From Candidatus Firestonebacteria bacterium RIFOXYD2_FULL_39_29 (GTDB taxonomy: Bacteria > Oederibacteriota > D2-FULL-39-29): a stretch of 64,000 nt of DNA. The DNA lies in the NCBI GenBank assembly GCA_001778375.1, contig MFGV01000061.1:20166-84165 (forward strand). Direction: 5' to 3'. Positions within the stretch are counted from its first letter, which is position 1. Each line of letters opens with the position of its first letter. The position numbers and the translations under genes were made by a program. The notes under the pieces were generated by a model. The model ran no database searches, was not told where the DNA came from, and worked only from the letters and a program-made list of their open reading frames with translations. This document shows positions 59,998 to 64,000 of this stretch, one piece after another.

Positions 59998-61672
59998 GTT
60001 CTTCTTTTTTGAGTATTCTTCCGCCGAACATATCCTTGGCGGCTTTAACTTCAGCATTGGCAGGTTCTCTATTTTCTGTCTGGGGTTTATAAGCAACAGG
60101 AGCCTTGTCTGTTTTAGCACCCGCTTCCGGCGCTTTTTCCAGAACCGCAACTATCTCCATTGCAGTTTTAAAAGTTTCTTTAAAAACTTCCTTTATCAGT
60201 GCGGCGCCGTTAATTATACTATCCACCACATATACACTCGGAGCTTTAACAAATACTTTATTATTTTCTACTTTATAAGGCTTTACCGAGTCTAAAGAAG
60301 GAGACAATGACCTGCTTTTTGACTTCATAGCTTCGACAAAAACCGGCCAATTTTTTATTATTCTTTTAAGATTCTCAGAACTATCATCTGTTATATCCAC
60401 TTCTTCAATATCGGAAAAACTTCCGCCACTCTCCGGTATTTTTTCTACGGATGTTCCGAGTATCTCTTTTACCGTAGAAGCCGGAGCCTCGATTTCCGGA
60501 GCGCATTCTTCAGCAGGTACGGAAACCGTTCCCGCGGAAATACTTTCAAGACGGTTAATTACTTCCGGTAAGCTAAGCAAGCTATCCATTCTTGTGATCT
60601 TTACACAGGCTATTTCTATTAAAACTCTCTGATAAGAGCTGTATTTCATGCTTTCCAGGAGGTCAGTTAAGATCTTAATCGTATTTACTACTTTTGTCTC
60701 GGTAACAACAGGAATCAGGAGTTTCAAACCCTTGATCTCTTCAGGATCTATCATTTCCATAAAATCTTCGGGGGTCTTTGTTACTTTTACAATAAGAAGG
60801 TTCCTGAAATATTCCGCAAGATATTTTATAAAAAGTACGGGATCATACCCCGCTCGGTAAATGTCCTCAATGATCTTTAAAGAACCCTGGGTATTTTTGT
60901 CGATCAGTAAGTTAGCAAAGGAGGCAAGCATCTCACGGTTTACCGATTCAAGGAGTTTTTCCACATCCTCAAGTTTTACCTCCCCTTCCGAATAGGAGAT
61001 CACCTGGTCTAAAATAGATTCCGCGTCGCGGAGTGCCCCGTCGGAGTTTCTGGCTATTAAAGTAAGCACCCTCTGGTCTACATTAAGTTTTTCCTTTTTG
61101 AGTATCGTTGACAAGAGCCCGACTATTTCAGCAACGGTTAATTTCCTGAAATTATATTTCTGGCACCGCGAAGCAATTGTTGCCGGCACCTGGTCCATCT
61201 CTGTGGTGGCAAAAATGAACTTAACATGTTCGGGCGGTTCTTCCAGTGTTTTAAGAAGCGCGTTGAACGCTTCATTTGTAAGCATGTGAACTTCATCAAT
61301 AATATATACTTTGTATCTTCCCTTCGCCGGCATGTACCTTACTTTCTCGCGAAGGTCCCTTATCTCATCTATACCCCTGTTGGAAGCGCCGTCGATCTCT
61401 ATTATATCAGTAGAAATTCCTGCGGTTATTTCCGTACAGTGAGAGCATTTATTGCAAGGTGTTGCCGTAGGACCATGTTCACAGTTTATAGCCTTCGCCA
61501 AGATCCTTGCTATACTGGTCTTCCCGACACCACGCGGTCCGAAAAACAAAAAGGAATGCGCGATCCTTTTGGATTCAATAGCATTCTTCAAAGTTTTGGT
61601 AATATATTCCTGACCAATAACTTCATCAAACGTCTGTGGCCGATATTTACGGGCTAATACTAAGTAGGACAT
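59984..61672 (-). CDS. dnaX: DNA polymerase III gamma/tau subunit
   Basis: DnaX (562 residues) is the clamp-loader ATPase. The start is the ATG at 61672, preceded by AGGAG; it gives MSYLVLARKYRPQTFDEVIG, the standard opening. Walker A is FFGPRGVGKTSIARILAKAI near 40, the zinc module CNKCSHCTEI (with an earlier Cys) near 70, Walker B YIIDEVHML near 120 and sensor FATTEMDQVPATIASRCQ near 150. The C-terminal 200 residues are variable, tau-like. No obvious A6G-type slippery site for gamma production was noticed. Confidence 0.96.
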   Translation of the reverse strand: MSYLVLARKYRPQTFDEVIGQEYITKTLKNAIESKRIAHSFLFFGPRGVGKTSIARILAKAINCEHGPTATPCNKCSHCTEITAGISTDIIEIDGASNRGIDEIRDLREKVRYMPAKGRYKVYIIDEVHMLTNEAFNALLKTLEEPPEHVKFIFATTEMDQVPATIASRCQKYNFRKLTVAEIVGLLSTILKKEKLNVDQRVLTLIARNSDGALRDAESILDQVISYSEGEVKLEDVEKLLESVNREMLASFANLLIDKNTQGSLKIIEDIYRAGYDPVLFIKYLAEYFRNLLIVKVTKTPEDFMEMIDPEEIKGLKLLIPVVTETKVVNTIKILTDLLESMKYSSYQRVLIEIACVKITRMDSLLSLPEVINRLESISAGTVSVPAEECAPEIEAPASTVKEILGTSVEKIPESGGSFSDIEEVDITDDSSENLKRIIKNWPVFVEAMKSKSRSLSPSLDSVKPYKVENNKVFVKAPSVYVVDSIINGAALIKEVFKETFKTAMEIVAVLEKAPEAGAKTDKAPVAYKPQTENREPANAEVKAAKDMFGGRILKKEEHGKI

Positions 61673-61724
61673 AGGACTCCTGGTAAATCGTCTATAAAGT
61701 GACATTATTACTTATCGTAATAAT

Positions 61725-61760
61725 TGTCATCCCGTGCTCAGGCACGGGATCCAGCGTCTT
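61725..61760 (+). repeat. Dispersed palindrome family C, copy 3
   Basis: TGTCATCCCGTGCTCAGGCA, CGGGATCCAGCGTCTT, with a perfect CCCGTGC/GCACGGG stem. It lies 50 bp upstream of dnaX. Confidence 0.65.
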
Positions 61761-61962
61761 AAAAAGCTGTTTTGAGTGATGGAACTTACCTTCCTACACC
61801 TTCATAGCCATTTTGGCTATAGAAGTCCTTTTTATTCAATTTTCGACTCTCTCAAGAATCACAGATTTTTGGTGGATCCGCCCTCAGGCCCGCCTATTGG
61901 CGAGGTCTCGAAACAATGTATTGCGGACGAGATCTCACCATTTTTCCGATTCTTCAGAAAAA

Positions 61963-62038
61963 TGGTGGAGAAGACCGGGATCGAACCGGCGGCCTCTGCC
62001 TTGCGAAGGCAACGCTCTCCCAACTGAGCTACTTCCCC
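61963..62038 (-). tRNA. tRNA-Ala (CGC)
   Basis: The minus strand forms a full cloverleaf beginning GGGGAAGTAGCTCAG and ending CTTCTCCACCA with encoded CCA. The anticodon loop TTCGCAA gives CGC, reading GCG. The acceptor stem has G3 opposite T70, the identity pair for alanyl-tRNA synthetase, which supports the assignment. GGTTCGATCC is the T arm. Confidence 0.96.
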
Positions 62039-62147
62039 TTTCCTTTATCCATAATGCTTTTTCTTTATTTCTTGTCTTCTGAATCTTTAGCTTTTTCAAT
62101 TTCTGCCAGATTTCTGCCATCTTTGCTTTCGCCTTGTAAATCTAAAT

Positions 62148-62501
62148 TCAAGAAATCGGCCTTATCCTTATTCTTTCTTCATCAATTACCACAAAATGAT
62201 TAGCCATCTTTTTATTATACTTATTTAGCAATGTCTTTAAAGAAGCTATTTTTACAGAACTATCCTCATTATCAAACCGCATTAATACAATTCCGGCAGT
62301 TGCTTTCCTCTGAAGAAATACTATTTCACCAAAATCCTTATCGTTCGTGATTAGTATTCTTTTCTCTTTTTTAGCAAGTTCAAGAACAGTATTATCTGTT
62401 GCTCCGGGACTTATTTCAGTTATATAAACAACATCGTTACCGGATAATCGCAGATATTCGACTATCTGCGATTCTACATTTTCATCTGCAAAAAATTTCA
62501 C
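62148..62501 (-). CDS. DUF5615 PIN-like toxin
   Basis: This 117-residue PIN-like protein opens MKFFADENVESQIVEYLR, then VYITEISPGATD and RILITNDKDFGEIVF, the typical three-part acidic pattern of DUF5615 (Mut7-C-like) toxins. It overlaps the DUF433 antitoxin gene by four bases. Such pairs are predicted toxin-antitoxin modules in which the PIN-like protein is an RNase. The target is unknown. Confidence 0.85.
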   Translation of the reverse strand: MKFFADENVESQIVEYLRLSGNDVVYITEISPGATDNTVLELAKKEKRILITNDKDFGEIVFLQRKATAGIVLMRFDNEDSSVKIASLKTLLNKYNKKMANHFVVIDEERIRIRPIS

Positions 62502-62740
62502 CTTTTTGAACCAACCAAGATATGTCTTTCATCGGTTGAAATTGCTTCTGAAGCATAAGCAATTGCTGCTTTTATGTCCTGAATTTTAAGCATAGGATAT
62601 TCCTTTAACATATCATCTAAAGAGATGTTCTGAGAAAGCTTCTTCAGTATTATTTCTACCGTAACTCGAGTATGTTTAATTACCGGTTTTCCCAGCATTA
62701 TATTAGGATTTATTTCAATTCTAGACATCAAATTATTCAT
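62498..62740 (-). CDS. DUF433 antitoxin
   Basis: This is an 80-residue DUF433 protein: RIEINPNIMLGKPVIKHTRV, TVEIILKKLSQNISLDDMLKEYP and IQDIKAAIAYASE make up the small winged-helix-like fold. It precedes and overlaps the DUF5615 toxin gene, the usual order for this pair. A GGAGGGGA-like ribosome site lies upstream. Confidence 0.88.
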   Translation of the reverse strand: MNNLMSRIEINPNIMLGKPVIKHTRVTVEIILKKLSQNISLDDMLKEYPMLKIQDIKAAIAYASEAISTDERHILVGSKR

Positions 62741-63054
62741 TTGTATTCCCCTCCGTTAGATTCTTTTTAGTATTATAACATAAAAACAAAGAATTTCAAT
62801 ATTTTTAAAAATGGAAATGCAGGACGGTCTGCATTCAAATGGCCTGCCAAAAATCTATTCGGGACTTGATCATACGGATAATACTATTGTTTTTCTGTCG
62901 TCCTGAACCGGATTCAGGATCCAGTGTCGTTCCGGATGGAAAACAAAGACTATGTTCTTTTGAGGCTAGTGACATTCTCGTATTAAGTATGACACTACGA
63001 AAAACTTCTAAATACATCCTCATTGTTTCAAGTTTCTAGCTTCGAATTTGTTTT
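62741..63054. other. Intergenic region between two toxin-antitoxin modules
   Basis: It contains family C palindrome copy 4 at 62896-62930 (TGTCGTCCTGAACCGGATTC, AGGATCCAGTGTCG). I see no gene, only AT-rich sequence, in the rest. Confidence 0.45.
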
Positions 63055-63369
63055 TTATGCTACCCTTATTCCTTTATGCTTATCAAAAGAGATTTTCACC
63101 CCGAAACCCAGGGAACCGGCTATTTTTGAGATTGTCGCTATTGTAAGGTTTTTCCCGTGCGCTGACTCCAGCTGAGAGATGAACTGTTGCGAAACGCGGG
63201 CTTTCTTAGCTAATTCGATCTGGCTAATATTTTTTTCTTTTCTTAATTCTGCAAGGCGGTGAGCAAGATGAACCTTCGCCAATTCCACATAATACTCCTC
63301 GCGGAATTCCTCGTTTTTTAATTCTTCTTTTAAATGTTCTTCAAAAGTACGTATTTTAAGTTTTTTCAT
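63055..63369 (-). CDS. HigA-type antitoxin, XRE-family helix-turn-helix protein
   Basis: This 104-residue DNA-binding protein has HTH core ELRKEKNISQIELAKKARVSQ at about 39-59, then QFISQLESAHGKNLTIATISKIAGSLG, a canonical XRE domain. The N-terminal helix (FEEHLKEELKNEEFREEYYV) is the usual HigA/PF01381-type extension. It lies two bases after the toxin gene, the toxin-first order of HigBA. It should repress its own operon. Because the toxin looks frameshifted, it may be an orphan antitoxin. Confidence 0.88.
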   Translation of the reverse strand: MKKLKIRTFEEHLKEELKNEEFREEYYVELAKVHLAHRLAELRKEKNISQIELAKKARVSQQFISQLESAHGKNLTIATISKIAGSLGFGVKISFDKHKGIRVA

Positions 63370-63371
63370 TT

Positions 63372-63721
63372 TCAGGAACCTCCAGAGCCAAATCGCACAA
63401 TAAAATCTTTTTTCCTTTGCAAGGCAATCTTAATATCACGAGCAGGAATTTCATTAGCTTTCTTTCTAATTGTATGAACAAGCACGGCATTATTTCTCAT
63501 AAAATAAAAGTAAAACGTCCTAATTCCCTTAGGTCTCAATTCATATATATCATCGTGCAAACATAATCGGCAATAGGTCTTCTCAGCTGATAACCTTTCT
63601 CTTTAAGCAAATGTATATATGAGAGTACTTTTTGTTTTTCATCAGGTAAAAGTCCATTAATAAAACTCTCCACCGGACTTCGACCCTTCTCGTCAGTATA
63701 ATAATAAACCCTATCAAGCAT
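63372..63721 (-). pseudogene. HigB/RelE-type toxin split by a frameshift
   Basis: Two frames make one phage-derived Gp49-like/HigB toxin. The first, from an ATG at 63721, gives MLDRVYYYTDEKGRSPVESF and GYQLRRPIADYV. The second continues with HDDIYELRPKGIRTFYFYFM, HTIRKKANEIPARDI and ends at 63372. The junction at about 63555-63565 needs a -1 shift, and no canonical slippery heptamer is apparent there. Joined, the product is about 115 residues, normal for the family, with the conserved ELR and R-x-FYFY residues. It may be a sequencing error, a true loss of toxin or an unusual frameshift. Confidence 0.78.
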
Positions 63722-63823
63722 GTTTCACCCCTTAAAAACAGTATACAACCTATAACTTGTATTGTCAATACCTAAAATACCCATAAAAACTAATTTTGCG
63801 CACTTACTTTTTTTGACTTTACG

Positions 63824-63847
63824 CTCTGGAAACGGATGTTTCCAGAG
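63824..63847. other. Perfect 10-bp hairpin near window end
   Basis: CTCTGGAAAC-ggat-GTTTCCAGAG is a perfect stem-loop. It is followed by GGAAAAGAGGGACAGTCC, a word like those beside REP-type repeats. No T-run follows on either strand. Confidence 0.5.
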
Positions 63848-63910
63848 GAAAAGAGGGACAGTCCACCATTGTTTTACCTTTTCATTTTCTTTTTCCCTAA
63901 TCAGCCTGTA

Positions 63911-64000
63911 TTAAGTCGAGTAGAACGGTGACGTAGTGATTACAGGCTCTTCTTGGCTGTATCCGTCGTTTCCAACTTCGTGCCCGTTTAGATTTGCCAT
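63911..64000 (-). CDS. Possible 3' end of a gene entering from the right
   Basis: The minus strand is open from the window edge to a TAA at 63911, giving the tail NGHEVGNDGYSQEEPVITT and SPFYST. Only 29 residues are visible and I do not recognise them. The stretch 63903-63948 is bounded by AGCCTGTA and TACAGGCT, an 8-bp inverted repeat, so a repeat or mobile element end is equally possible. Confidence 0.25.
   Translation of the reverse strand: MANLNGHEVGNDGYSQEEPVITTSPFYST

Noticed and set aside
61790..61835. Hairpin ATAGCCATTTTGGCTAT as a terminator
   Set aside because: The stem is short and AT-rich and no T-run follows on either strand.

Overview
This 64 kb window looks like a chromosome segment of an uncultured, strictly anaerobic, Gram-negative-type bacterium with AT-rich intergenic regions (GC looks near 40 percent by eye). 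The envelope type is suggested by a PorV/PorQ-like beta-barrel, a CsgG-like protein and an extracytoplasmic beta-helix protein. The metabolism is suggested by three complete hydrogenases and their maturation genes, with no respiratory oxidase in view. I cannot place the phylum from the sequence alone. The mix of URO-D-like, CBM9-like, Gfo/Idh/MocA and sugar isomerase genes is common in candidate phyla of carbohydrate fermenters.

Layout: 1-2505 holds an outer-membrane protein and a HAMP protein next to galT. 2920-4692 is a plus-strand URO-D-like/CBM9-like pair. 4865-7264 is an AddA/RecB-like helicase without its nuclease end. 7319-7839 is a small element with near-perfect terminal inverted repeats around a broken four-helix-bundle gene. 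From 7844 to 34269 the window is almost entirely a hydrogenase island on the minus strand: hydG plus a ThiF-like gene; a SPASM radical SAM gene; hypB, hypA and a HypC-HydE fusion; a first [FeFe] operon (rex, histidine kinase, a HydB-GltD fusion, hydA, hydC and two stand-alone receivers); a second [FeFe] operon (hydC, a 2Fe-2S protein, hydB, hydA) whose promoter carries Rex-like operators; pabBC; and a group 3b-like [NiFe] hydrogenase (beta, gamma, delta, alpha) with its maturation protease.

34547-45309 has an initiator tRNA, carbohydrate-related genes, maf, and a plus-strand exopolysaccharide or O-antigen set (long-chain 4,6-dehydratase, DegT aminotransferase, sugar transferase, phosphohexomutase). 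45441-54984 is the branched-chain amino acid and phospholipid operon ilvC-psd-pssA-leuA-leuC-leuD, followed by YkgJ, release-factor-like and CsgG genes. 55149-62038 has an oxidoreductase, a methyltransferase, nadB, recR, dnaX and tRNA-Ala. The window ends with two toxin-antitoxin modules, one with a frameshifted toxin.

Working together, the hydrogenases would balance NAD(P)H, ferredoxin and H2 in a fermenter, under Rex control of the NADH/NAD ratio. HydE, HydG, HypA, HypB and a HypC domain are encoded here; HydF and HypDEF are not in the window.

A second theme is the density of short palindromic repeats. There are at least four dispersed families plus three single MITE-like or hairpin elements. 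One family brackets a DUF559 endonuclease gene inside the leu operon and appears at the starts of leuC and leuA, which makes it a candidate endonuclease-repeat system. The leading hydrogenase observations are the HypC-HydE fusion and the HydB-GltD fusion.
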